This document shows, piece after piece, positions 31,688 through 38,431 of a stretch of DNA of 64,000 bases. The translations under genes were made by a program, and so were the position numbers. The notes under the pieces were generated by a model that searched no databases, had not been told where the DNA came from, and saw nothing but the letters and a program-made list of their open reading frames with translations. Each line of letters opens with the position of its first letter. Position 1 is the stretch's first letter. The stretch comes from a virus. Location: positions 1 to 64,000 of the IMG/VR virus record IMGVR_UViG_3300028610_001353, one strand, 5' to 3'.

Positions 31688-31882
31688 CTACTCGGGTCTG
31701 GTAACTGCACATTTCGCGTCCCTCCTCCGAATCGCCTCGAACACTTCGCGACGATGGACCGGTACTTCCGGCGGCGCGTCTACGCCCAGCCGCACCTTGC
31801 CGCCACGGATTTCCACGACCACGACCGTAATGTCGTCGTTGATGACGATTGCTTCGTCGCGCTCCCGTGTCAGTATCAGCAT
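31688..31882 (-). CDS. csrA: CsrA carbon storage regulator homologue
   Basis: 64 residues: MLILTRERDEAIVINDDITV then VVVEIRGGKVRLGVDAPPEVPVHRREVFEAIR. The whole CsrA signature (LxLxRxxxExIxIxDxI, IRGGKVRLGxxAPxxVPVHRxEV) is intact, including the positively charged VHR edge that binds RNA. GGAGGAG precedes the ATG. CsrA binds GGA motifs in mRNA leaders and alters translation or stability. On a phage it could redirect host mRNAs or time its own genes. C-terminal tail is short and divergent. Confidence 0.9.
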   Translation of the reverse strand: MLILTRERDEAIVINDDITVVVVEIRGGKVRLGVDAPPEVPVHRREVFEAIRRRDAKCAVTRPE

Positions 31883-31906
31883 GGTCTCCTCCGTGAGTTT
31901 CGATGG

Positions 31907-32143
31907 TTATGTCGTGCCGTCGTCGTCCGGCATCAACTCCAACGGTTCGTCGCCGGGCTCGCGCCATTGGTCCGGGAACGCCTCCGTTGAAATACTCGAC
32001 AGTGTGTATGGTTGTTCGAGGGACGTGCCCGTTCGGTGGAGCCGCTCCTCCGCGGGCGTCCAGCGGTCGCGGATCGCATTACGTCGCGCGATGAGTTCCT
32101 CCTCCGTCGGCGTGTAGCTGGGAGCGTCGTTTGTCCTGGCCAT
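31907..32143 (-). CDS. small hypothetical protein
   Basis: 78 residues from ATG 32143 (AAGGAG upstream). MARTNDAPSYTPTEEELIARRNAIRDRWTPAEERLHR is helical and charged; the end PLELMPDDDGTT is acidic. Possibly co-transcribed with csrA. No family recognised. Confidence 0.55.
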   Translation of the reverse strand: MARTNDAPSYTPTEEELIARRNAIRDRWTPAEERLHRTGTSLEQPYTLSSISTEAFPDQWREPGDEPLELMPDDDGTT

Positions 32144-32237
32144 CTTGCTCGCTCCTTGGGTCGATGGGTAAACACGCGCCCCGCCGGCTTCCTTGCCAGC
32201 GAGTGGCATCGTGCCGAACGGAGCGCGGGGAAACGAA

Positions 32238-32702
32238 TCATGGCTGGGGTTCCGCTGACACAATTACAATGCCTTCGTCCGTTCCTCGCATAGCAACCAG
32301 TTCGTCGTAGGGATGTTTTCGCTCGTGATCGTCCACGGGGATTCTCGGCACGTCATACTCAGCAAGGAGCTTAGGCTGCATCATCCGGAGTTCCGCCAGC
32401 CATATCATGACTCCCTGGTCAGGACACGTCGGCGCGATGGCAACCCATTGATCCAGGCTGGCGAGCGAGGCGGAGGCAGACGCAATGCCTAGTTTCGGGA
32501 ACCAGCGGAACAGCCACGGGCGGCATTCCTCCGCGAATCGGCCGAGCTGATGCGTATACGGCGAATCGTTTGTCATCCAGCCGAGGATCTCATAAAGGTC
32601 GCCGATGCCGTTGTCGCGGTCGCCTTTGGAGTCGGTCAACAGTCGTCCTGTTGTTACCGTCAAGAGGACTTGCAAAGGAAAGGTTTTGGTTGGTTGGTTC
32701 AT
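32238..32702 (-). CDS. hypothetical phage protein
   Basis: 154 residues from ATG 32702. Starts QPTKTFPLQVLLTVTTGRLLT, followed by GIGDLYEILGWMTNDSPYTHQLGRFAEECRPWLFRWFP, a pattern I recall from short phage proteins near early regulators (LLTVTTGRLL...GDLYEILGWMT...HQ). Function unknown. Directly preceded by a perfect terminator for the upstream genes. Confidence 0.6.
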   Translation of the reverse strand: MNQPTKTFPLQVLLTVTTGRLLTDSKGDRDNGIGDLYEILGWMTNDSPYTHQLGRFAEECRPWLFRWFPKLGIASASASLASLDQWVAIAPTCPDQGVMIWLAELRMMQPKLLAEYDVPRIPVDDHERKHPYDELVAMRGTDEGIVIVSAEPQP

Positions 32703-32718
32703 TGCTAACCTTCCATTC

Positions 32719-32764
32719 AAAAAAACAGCCGGCGGCTCGCAACGAGATGAGTCGAGCCGCCGGC
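32719..32764 (-). terminator. strong Rho-independent terminator
   Basis: Minus strand GCCGGCGGCTCG (32753-32764) pairs perfectly with CGAGCCGCCGGC (32728-32739), then TGTTTTTTTG. Twelve-bp stem and seven Ts: one of the clearest terminators in the window. It would end transcription coming from 33013. Confidence 0.85.
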
Positions 32765-32803
32765 GTTCCACGAAACAAGACAGCAGTTCGGCGGGAAAAG
32801 CCT

Positions 32804-33013
32804 TCACAAAACCGCGACCACGCCGCCCATAACCAGCGAGAACAAATCCGGATTGCTCGGCAGAACAGTCCTCCGAGGCCGCCACTCGCCAAGACCACTG
32901 AGGTACGGCGTTCCTTGTGGCCGGTCGTCACCCACTTGAGCGTCGGCCCAGCAGTCCTCACATCGACTGCCATAGGTTCCGTTGTGTCTGGCTCCGCATT
33001 GACTGCATCGCAT
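32804..33013 (-). CDS. zinc-ribbon protein
   Basis: 69 residues from ATG 33013 with GGAGGTAG upstream. MRCSQCGARHNGTYGSRCEDCWADAQVG has two CxxC pairs, a standard zinc ribbon. The C-terminus is hydrophobic (LFSLVMGGVVAVL) and might be a membrane contact. First gene after the att region, followed by the terminator. Confidence 0.65.
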   Translation of the reverse strand: MRCSQCGARHNGTYGSRCEDCWADAQVGDDRPQGTPYLSGLGEWRPRRTVLPSNPDLFSLVMGGVVAVL

Positions 33014-33040
33014 CGGGCTACCTCCGTTGCGCAAGAAGAC

Positions 33041-33088
33041 GCCGCGCCGGCCCCGAACGAGGTAGCATCGGAGAAGGGCCGGCGCGGC
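33041..33088. terminator. long GC hairpin, possibly bidirectional
   Basis: A 13-bp perfect stem GCCGCGCCGGCCC (33041-33053) with GGGCCGGCGCGGC (33076-33088). On the plus strand a T5 run follows after nine bases; on the minus strand only GTCTTCTTG. Lies between the attachment region and the zinc-ribbon gene. The rest of 33014-33514 has no convincing gene in either strand (short frames at 33117-33335 minus and 32917-33306 plus lack signals). Confidence 0.55.
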
Positions 33089-33316
33089 AAGGAAGAGTTT
33101 TTGATTGTCATGAGTGCTACCTCGTGTCGTGTGTCCTTTTGCACCATACCCGAGGTTTTGAGCGTTTTTGGGCGAAAACCCTAGATGTCCCGAAAACGTC
33201 CGAAAGTAACCGTATCACGTCCTTTGGCGTCCGCTTGTGGGGCTTGACGAGAGCAAGAAAAGAGAAGGACGTCGAGGTTTTTCGCCCCGGCGTCCTGAGT
33301 GGTTGAATTTGCGAAT

Positions 33317-33579
33317 GCGCCACCTGTGGCGCCACCCGCCCTATGCTTCTTGCCCTGCTTGGGGTTACGTCAAGAGCCTGCGTCAGTCGGCGTTTTACGG
33401 CACTTCACGTCCGCCAAATGGCGGTGGACCAAACTGGAAATGAGGTGCCCCTTGACCGGGGTTGCGAGTTCGAGTCTCGTGCCCTCCGCTCGTAAGATCT
33501 TTGACAATTCGGCTTTATTGCGATTTCCCTGATTCTTGCGGGTCGTCTGCTATTGGGGGGGCGCCACCTGATGCGCCAC
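33317..33579. promoter_or_regulatory. candidate attP: tRNA-end core flanked by paired arm repeats
   Basis: Core: 33455-33492, plus strand, with a T-arm GCGAG-TTCGAGT-CTCGT (33464-33480) and GCCCTCC acceptor end, i.e. the 3' end of a tRNA but no 5' half. Flanks: 33317-33335 and 33561-33579 are near-identical 19-bp blocks (17 of 19), each a pair of GCGCCAC spaced 12 bases. This is the geometry of integrase arm sites around a crossover core. It lies next to the integrase gene; the right arm is inside the following small gene. Confidence 0.6.
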
Positions 33580-33892
33580 TTTCTTGGTGCGTGGCGTCGG
33601 CAAACTCCATCACCAGGTGGGCCTTCCCGTGTGATTCAACGTGGGTGGGATTCAGCCGAAAGAGCCCGCCGCCTGCGTAGTGACAGCCGACACCCTCCAC
33701 CCATCGGCCCACGCAGGAAAAGGCGACGACGTTGTCGATTTCGTCCGGCGTCAGTCCAGACTTTTCAAAATCGCGGGCGCCCTGTTCGGCCCCGCATACT
33801 GGGCAGACGAATCGCCAGTCCATGGGGTCATCGCCAAAACGGCGTCGTGCTTCTGCTTTCCACTCGTTCACGGTTATGGGTTTCGTGTCCAT
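33515..33892 (-). CDS. phage protein with zinc-type motif (VVR022-like)
   Basis: 125 residues from ATG 33892. WRFVCPVCGAEQGARDFEKSG, then VVAFSCVGRWVEGVGCHYAGGGLFRLNPTHVE: this is a recurring phage protein seen next to integrases in planctomycete and actinobacterial phages as I recall, with CxxC plus FSCxGRW and GC...GGGLF. Function unknown. Its 3' end carries the right arm repeat of the attP. Confidence 0.6.
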   Translation of the reverse strand: MDTKPITVNEWKAEARRRFGDDPMDWRFVCPVCGAEQGARDFEKSGLTPDEIDNVVAFSCVGRWVEGVGCHYAGGGLFRLNPTHVESHGKAHLVMEFADATHQESGASGGAPPIADDPQESGKSQ

Positions 33893-33894
33893 CG

Positions 33895-34989
33895 TTATTC
33901 TTCTCCCCACAGGATCGCCGCCCAATACTCGGCGTCCCGTGTATCGTACCAAGTGGTGGTGGTTTCAGCCTTCGAGTGCCTCAGTTGCATCTGGGCACCC
34001 AGGATTCCGAGTCGTTCGATCATGCGAATACCGAACGCTCGGCGGATATCATGCGAGGTGGCGGTCTTGCCGGTCTCGTGGTTGGTCACGATGCCGGCGG
34101 TTCGCCCGAACTCGCTGATGCGATTGATAACCCGCTTCTCGGTCATTTGACCGGATTTGCCGGGTATGGGAAAGACGGGGCCGTGCCGTTCGCGGGTCGG
34201 CACCTCTTCACAGATGGCCCAGAACTCCTTGGTAACGGCCGCCCACTGCCGCTTCTTGTTCTTCTGTTTCGAGAAGCGAATCAGCGGCCATTTCTTCGCC
34301 GTAACCAAGGCGATCGGTGCGTCCAGGTCCCACGAGAGTTGCAGCAGTTCCCCGATCCGCAGGCCGCTCTCCCATTGGCCGTGCAGTAGACGTTTCCACG
34401 ACTCCGAGTCTTGCGGCCGGATTTTCGGCACAACTATCAACAGCTTCTCAAACTCTTCGAGGTTGATAGCTCGGGACCGGGCGCCCGGCTCCCACTCGAC
34501 CGGAACGTACGGGGCTCGTGCGATGAACCCTTCGCGTTCGGCCCAGTTCAGCGCGGCTCGAAGTCGGGCAGCGTAAGTCGCCACGGTGTTCTTTGCCGAA
34601 TCACGCTGGTAGAGAACGTCGAGAAATCGCCCTACCCATTGCCGATTGGCCGCCTGAATAGATTTGAGCGGAACCGACTCCTCGATCAGCCACTTGGTGG
34701 TCCCCCAGCTTTCGATCGACTTTGGAGACCGACGCGATAGACACCGACGTTCGTACTCGCCGCAGAACTCCAGCCACGAGGTGCCGTCGAGCGAAACGCC
34801 CGCGACAATCTGTTCGGCCAGTTCGGCGGCTTTCTGGTAGGCGTCCCGCTTGTTGAATTGGCCGAGCGTTCGTTGGCTCGGCTCGCCCGAAACTGGATCG
34901 ATCCACTTGGCGACGTACCCTGCCTTTTTTCGTCGACGCGGCAAGAAGACGCTCATGTGGACTTCTCGCATTGCGGATCGTCTCGACAT
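33895..34989 (-). CDS. int: tyrosine-recombinase integrase
   Basis: 364 residues from ATG 34989 (AAGGAGGAG upstream). SAM-like core-binding part about 70-155; catalytic residues R211 (ESGLRIGELL), K near 243-246, H313-x2-R316 (TSHDIRRAFG), H338 (LRHSKAETT) and Y348 (TWY). A complete phage integrase. The start overlaps the stop of the excisionase-like gene (TGATG). It would recombine the attP described at 33317-33579 with a host tRNA gene. Confidence 0.9.
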   Translation of the reverse strand: MSRRSAMREVHMSVFLPRRRKKAGYVAKWIDPVSGEPSQRTLGQFNKRDAYQKAAELAEQIVAGVSLDGTSWLEFCGEYERRCLSRRSPKSIESWGTTKWLIEESVPLKSIQAANRQWVGRFLDVLYQRDSAKNTVATYAARLRAALNWAEREGFIARAPYVPVEWEPGARSRAINLEEFEKLLIVVPKIRPQDSESWKRLLHGQWESGLRIGELLQLSWDLDAPIALVTAKKWPLIRFSKQKNKKRQWAAVTKEFWAICEEVPTRERHGPVFPIPGKSGQMTEKRVINRISEFGRTAGIVTNHETGKTATSHDIRRAFGIRMIERLGILGAQMQLRHSKAETTTTWYDTRDAEYWAAILWGEE

Positions 34990-35249
34990 CACTCCTCCTT
35001 CCATTGGGTGTGGTTTTTGGCAATGAAGTCCATGGCGTCCAGCACGCTCTGGACCTTCATTAGGTACCGGTGACCCAGCGGGACGTAGTCCACATCGCAT
35101 TTGCGGATGAGGCTTTCTACGACTGTTCGCCGGCTGGAATGGGTAAATGCGGCAACGTGCAGTTCCGTCGTAAAGTCTTGCGGGGAAAGAGAATAGGTGC
35201 CCTGTGAGCGGATAGACTCGATTTCCTGTTCGTATTGCTCGATAGCCAT
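34989..35249 (-). CDS. excisionase-like HTH protein
   Basis: 86 residues from ATG 35249. Residues 40-85 (FTHSSRRTVVESLIRKCDVDYVPLGHRYLMKVQSVLDAMD) match the winged HTH of excisionases/MerR-like DNA-binding domains (helix-turn-strand with a G-H-R-Y wing). Immediately upstream of the integrase and overlapping it by the TGATG start, the classical xis-int order. Specificity not visible. Confidence 0.65.
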   Translation of the reverse strand: MAIEQYEQEIESIRSQGTYSLSPQDFTTELHVAAFTHSSRRTVVESLIRKCDVDYVPLGHRYLMKVQSVLDAMDFIAKNHTQWKEE

Positions 35250-35516
35250 TTTGGTGATTCCGTACATTAAGTGCTTGACTCGCCTCCGGGTTTTTGCTAG
35301 TCTCCCACTTATGGGGACGCCCGGTAACGGTCGTTTCCTGGAAACCTGCTTCCTGGGGCCAGATTTTGCCGGTCTTATCCCCGGGTTGCAGCCCGAATCG
35401 TTCGCGTCGGGGGCCGTTACTGGGCTCCCTAGGCGTTTCTTGGCCTAGCTCAAATCATTGGCATCCTCCGGGCCCTCGGCCTGTTGAGAGTTCGCGCGGC
35501 ATCTCCGCGGCGAGGA
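35250..35516. other. upstream region of the xis-int operon
   Basis: On the plus strand TTGACT (about 35275), 17 bases and TAGTCT form a promoter-like pair facing right; GGTAACGG near 35323 and CCGTTACT near 35412 form an inverted repeat. A 45-residue plus frame (MGTPGNGRFLETCFLGP...) exists but has no ribosome-binding site. Likely regulatory; no gene called. Confidence 0.4.
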
Positions 35517-35699
35517 TCACTCGCAGTTACACGATAGCGCAACGTCGGGCGGCGCATCCATGCGAAATTCCACTTCGAGGTCAGCCTCAGCCGCTTCGGA
35601 CACCAACTGGCTGATAGCCGCGTTATTGGTCTCAGCAAGGCAAACCGTAGCCCTGGTGATTCCACACTCCTTGCATTCCGCAACAAGAAAACCGGCCAT
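35517..35699 (-). CDS. small zinc-type protein
   Basis: 60 residues from ATG 35699, AAAGGAG upstream. MAGFLVAECKECGITRATVCLAETNNAAISQLVSEAAEADLEVEFRMDAPPDVALSCNCE holds CxxC at 9-12 and CNC at the end, enough for one zinc. Preceded by a terminator. Unassigned. Confidence 0.6.
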   Translation of the reverse strand: MAGFLVAECKECGITRATVCLAETNNAAISQLVSEAAEADLEVEFRMDAPPDVALSCNCE

Positions 35700-35730
35700 G
35701 ATCGACTCCTTTGAAAGGGGTGCAAGAAAC

Positions 35731-35775
35731 AAGAAAAGCCCCGGCGCGCGGACAAATCGTCCGGAAACCGGGGCT
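35731..35775 (-). terminator. Rho-independent terminator upstream of the 35517-35699 gene
   Basis: Minus strand AGCCCCGG pairs with CCGGGGCT (35737-35744 with 35768-35775) and is followed by TTTTCTTG. An inner GGAC/GTCC stem extends it. It would stop transcription arriving from 36160-36612. Confidence 0.75.
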
Positions 35776-36159
35776 GGAAATACTGGAAATACAAGTCCGG
35801 ACGTCCATGTTCAGGCCTGGACGGTGTGGTGAGTAGCCGCAGCCTGTGTAGGAGCAGGCCCGGGCTTTTTTCCAGAGAACAAAACCACCCGAATCTGTCA
35901 AGACCCCATCGGGGGGTACGGGGTGGCGGTGAAAAATTCCCGACCGGGGGATAGCGAAAAGAAGACCGGCGGGTCAAGATAGAAACACGCATTGTGTTGG
36001 GCTGGACCTAACAAGATGCCAGGGCCCGGCCGACGTTCACGCGTTTGCCGGGCTCGTCCTTTTTCCACGCGGCAACCGGTCAGTTTACGGCAAACCGCAA
36101 TTCCATGTCTACCACCCGGGTAACGGAACCCCCCCGCGCGATAGTACCACCCAGAGGAA
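35776..36159. other. intergenic stretch, no supported gene
   Basis: About 380 bases without a convincing gene on either strand; the open frames are shadows with no ribosome-binding site. On the plus strand GCCCGGGCTTTTTT near 35858-35873 looks like the tail of a rightward terminator, but its stem is weak. Confidence 0.4.
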
Positions 36160-36612
36160 CTAGCCTAGCCGAATGACCTCGGCTTCGAGGCCCACTTCTG
36201 CTAGCCGGCCAGTGTTTATCCGATGGGCGACCTGGGTTGCACGGTGGCGATGAGGGGTGGTGATCACGGGCAAAGAATCGCCGTGCGAAGAGTGGACGAC
36301 GACCCGCCAGATCGGCGGGGTATCCAGCGGCGTGGCATCCAGCCGGATCCGCTGGCCGTCGCGGGACGTGTTCACGAGCCAGGTCCAGCCAACTCGGTCG
36401 CGATGGACGCTCACATTCGACGTGCCGAGGTAGGCCTGGTGAGCATGCCCGAGCATCGCCTGCCTCGCCGCCTGTCGCTCGTGGTGGGCCACGCCGTCGA
36501 TCAGGTCGGTGCCGATGACGTCCTCGCCAGCCCGCCAGGAGGTGCCCGCGGTGCGGTCGAGGATCCTCAGACTGTCGGGATCGACGATCAGGATCGTGGG
36601 GCGGGGCAACAC
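36160..36612 (-). CDS. PAS-like domain protein
   Basis: 150 residues. ILIVDPDSLRILDRTAG, then EDVIGTDLIDGVAHHERQAARQAML is the beginning of a PAS fold (strand, helix-loop, and the E-D-V-G...I-H-H-x-x-x line). The middle GWTWLVNTSRDGQRIRLDATPL supplies further strands. No output domain is attached. In bacteria PAS modules sense small ligands or redox. It is an unusual phage gene. Confidence 0.5.
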   Translation of the reverse strand: MLPRPTILIVDPDSLRILDRTAGTSWRAGEDVIGTDLIDGVAHHERQAARQAMLGHAHQAYLGTSNVSVHRDRVGWTWLVNTSRDGQRIRLDATPLDTPPIWRVVVHSSHGDSLPVITTPHRHRATQVAHRINTGRLAEVGLEAEVIRLG

Positions 36613-36712
36613 GGCGACCTCCGCGGCTGCCCCTGGTCAGTATCGTCCCCCTGTCTACTGGTACTATACCTTATACGGAAGCTGGCTGATTGGGGTTTGC
36701 GCGGAAATGTCG

Positions 36713-36937
36713 CTACTTCTTCTTCCGCGCCGGCCGGAACGTCACCTCCACCTCCCAGCCGATCGCGTTCATAAGATTCTCCAGCGTCTTCACAGTCGGC
36801 GAACTCTCGCCGCTCTCGACGCGCTGGAGCGTGGCCAGGCTGGTCCCGGTTTCCTTGTGGAGCGCGTACAGCGTCTTGAATCCGGCCTTCTTTCGTGCCG
36901 CCTGGATTTGTGCGGCGAGTTGGGGTTTGGTTGGCAT
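36713..36937 (-). CDS. Xre-family transcription regulator
   Basis: 74 residues. MPTKPQLAAQIQAARKKAGFKTLYALHKETGTSLATLQRVESGESSPTVKTLENLMNAIG is a full HTH_3/Xre motif (QxVESGxSSPTxxTLxxL). Short, without sensor domain. A lysogeny or operon regulator; the inverted-repeat operator at 38245-38290 is a candidate site by proximity. Confidence 0.75.
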   Translation of the reverse strand: MPTKPQLAAQIQAARKKAGFKTLYALHKETGTSLATLQRVESGESSPTVKTLENLMNAIGWEVEVTFRPARKKK

Positions 36938-36967
36938 GGGGGTCCTTTCTTGTTTCGATTCCCGCGG

Positions 36968-37189
36968 CTAGCCTTGGATCACTCGTACAATCGCATCATG
37001 CTCCGGCATTTCTTCGGCGCGGTGTAGAATGGCAGTCTCGCACAGCCGGGCCGCAGCCGCGCGTTCATCGTCGCCTAGGCCGATGCGCTGTAGTTCTACT
37101 ACGATGGCATCCGTCATGAGCGTGCCGTCAGTGTCTCGCAATTGGTCCATTTCGAGCTTGATTGCAGTCCAGTCGCCGTCGCTTACCAT
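36968..37189 (-). CDS. hypothetical protein, first of the small-gene array
   Basis: 73 residues (MVSDGDWTAIKLEMDQLRDTDGTLMTDAIVVELQRIGLGDDERAAAARLCETAILHRAEE), helical and acidic. Start preceded by the conserved spacer (minus strand CCCAAGGAGCGAAACG then ATG). No family recognised. Confidence 0.55.
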   Translation of the reverse strand: MVSDGDWTAIKLEMDQLRDTDGTLMTDAIVVELQRIGLGDDERAAAARLCETAILHRAEEMPEHDAIVRVIQG

Positions 37190-37230
37190 CGTTTCGCTCC
37201 TTGGGTTAGAGAAAGGAAATCCTGGGGCTA
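37187..37230 (-). repeat. array spacer repeat a
   Basis: About 44 bases around the start of the 36968-37189 gene, nearly identical to 37384-37427. It holds the ribosome-binding site of that gene and the 3' end of the next one. Confidence 0.75.
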
Positions 37231-37386
37231 GTCGACTTGCTCCCAGTCTTCGGGATCTCCGCCATGGTCACCGGCCGCGAGCAACCGTGCACAGCCCTCG
37301 TCGAGGCACTCGTACTCAGCCTCTGCTCCCGTCTCGATGTGTCGGACGCGGTAAATTCCCATGCCCTCGTGTGTTGGTTCAGTCAT
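37228..37386 (-). CDS. 52-residue acidic peptide with cysteine pair
   Basis: MTEPTHEGMGIYRVRHIETGAEAEYECLDEGCARLLAAGDHGG then acidic DPEDWEQVD. C27/C32 may bind metal. Flanked by the repeated spacers. No family recognised. Confidence 0.6.
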   Translation of the reverse strand: MTEPTHEGMGIYRVRHIETGAEAEYECLDEGCARLLAAGDHGGDPEDWEQVD

Positions 37387-37427
37387 CGTTTCGCTCCTTG
37401 GGTTAGTGAAAGGAACTCCTGGAGTCA
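37384..37427 (-). repeat. array spacer repeat b
   Basis: Second copy of the 37187 spacer, carrying the start of the 37228-37386 gene and its GGAGCGAAACG ribosome-binding site. Confidence 0.75.
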
Positions 37428-37679
37428 GATCCGCACCACAGTCAATTGCGCGACCGCATTGGCCCCTGGGTCGTCAATCGAGTCTTCTTCGCTGTCCCAA
37501 ATCAATAGCCGCTCCATCGGGTCGCCGTCATCATTGGTCCCGTCGGCGTCCCATTGGTCGGCCGCGACAGCCTCCTCGCCGAATCGAGCCAACGCAGCCG
37601 CCTCGGCATCCGTGTCGTTGTCGGCCACGATTTCGCTGATCCCACTGCCGTCTGCCATTTCCAATGCGTACTTACTCAT
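37425..37679 (-). CDS. small hypothetical acidic protein
   Basis: 84 residues from ATG 37679 (a longer frame upstream crosses a repeat and lacks signals). MSKYALEMADGSGISEIVADNDTDAEAAALARFGEEAVAADQWDADGT is short-helix and acidic, later beta (VAQLTVVRI). Third gene of the array. No family recognised. Confidence 0.6.
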   Translation of the reverse strand: MSKYALEMADGSGISEIVADNDTDAEAAALARFGEEAVAADQWDADGTNDDGDPMERLLIWDSEEDSIDDPGANAVAQLTVVRI

Positions 37680-37733
37680 CGTTTCGCTCCTGGTTAGAGT
37701 TGGGCCTTGCCTCATCAGCGGCGGGAGGCTAGA
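37677..37733 (-). repeat. array spacer repeat c
   Basis: A longer variant of the spacer (about 55 bases), matched by 37948-38003; both contain GGAGCGAAACGATG and a second common block (GCCTCCCGCCGCTGA). Confidence 0.75.
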
Positions 37734-37950
37734 CACGACGTATCCGCTCTTCTGCGGTGTAAACACAGATTTGGCGAGGATAAGCCAGGCCTTCTCCCTT
37801 GAACCGTACTTCACACCACGCAACGTTACCGCGCACAGCATGAATTTTCGTGATACGTGCCCTGCCTTCAAGTCGTTCTTCTGTGAGAGGGTCTTCGTAA
37901 ACGTCAACCGTCTCACCCACTGCAAGCTGCTTTCCGTTCTTGCATAACAT
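37729..37950 (-). CDS. small SH3/OB-like hypothetical protein
   Basis: 73 residues (MLCKNGKQLAVGETVDVYEDPLTEERLEGRARITKIHAVRGNVAWCEVRFKGEGLAYPRQICV). Beta-rich with V-G-E-T-V-D-V and R-A-R-I-T-K, as in small SH3-like barrels. Array member. Function unknown. Confidence 0.6.
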   Translation of the reverse strand: MLCKNGKQLAVGETVDVYEDPLTEERLEGRARITKIHAVRGNVAWCEVRFKGEGLAYPRQICVYTAEERIRRV

Positions 37951-38003
37951 CGTTTCGCTCCTGGTTAAGGTTTCGGCCTGCCTTGTCAGCGGCGGGAGGC
38001 CAG
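37948..38003 (-). repeat. array spacer repeat d
   Basis: Fourth spacer, closest to 37677-37733. Followed by a GC hairpin (38013-38029, GACGCCCC/GGGGCGT) before the next gene. Confidence 0.75.
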
Positions 38004-38040
38004 TCCCGCCGGACGCCCCGGGGGGCGTTTCGGCTTTCGG

Positions 38041-38202
38041 TTAGGTGGTCCAATATGCGGCGGACAGAGCTAAAGCAACGTCCCACACGTATCCCTCACG
38101 CTCGAACTCCTTGGCATCGTCGATCATGTCGGCGAAGTAACCGGACCGGCGACCGGCAGCCAAAAGGCGGGAGGTTGTGGTTTCGATCCAGTCGGGTTTC
38201 AT
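38041..38202 (-). CDS. 53-residue hypothetical protein, first gene of the array
   Basis: From ATG 38202: MKPDWIETTTSRLLAAGRRS then YFADMIDDAKEFEREGYVWDVALALSAAYWTT. Helical, aromatic-rich end. First gene downstream of the strong leftward promoter at 38245-38272, so it heads the operon. Unassigned. Confidence 0.6.
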   Translation of the reverse strand: MKPDWIETTTSRLLAAGRRSGYFADMIDDAKEFEREGYVWDVALALSAAYWTT

Positions 38203-38244
38203 CGTTTCGCCTTTCGTTTGTGGTTGTTTCCTTGTCATACCCTC

Positions 38245-38290
38245 ATTATATCCGTTTTCGGCAACACGTCAACCCTAATTCGGATATAAT
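38245..38290 (-). promoter_or_regulatory. leftward sigma-70 promoter with inverted-repeat operator
   Basis: Minus strand TTGACG (38267-38272), 16-base spacer, TATAAT (38245-38250). ATTATATCCG (38245-38254) and CGGATATAAT (38281-38290) are exact reverse complements, 26 bases apart, and one arm covers the -10 box, so a bound dimer would block transcription. A second TATAAT on the plus strand (38285-38290) has no good -35, but the rightward genes start at 38432. Confidence 0.75.
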
Positions 38291-38431
38291 TTGAGAGATT
38301 CCCCAAATAGGTCCGGTTTAGGGGGGTGGTTTGCCTAGTTTACCACGGGCGGGCGGGGAAATCTTGCAACGGACGGGCTTTCGGGGTAGGATGCTGGGAA
38401 CAGGGCAGGAAGAGCGAGGGGAGATTAGGCC

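Noticed and set aside
33117-33335. 72-codon minus frame in the attachment region
   Set aside because: No ribosome-binding site and it crosses the arm repeat; more likely non-coding.
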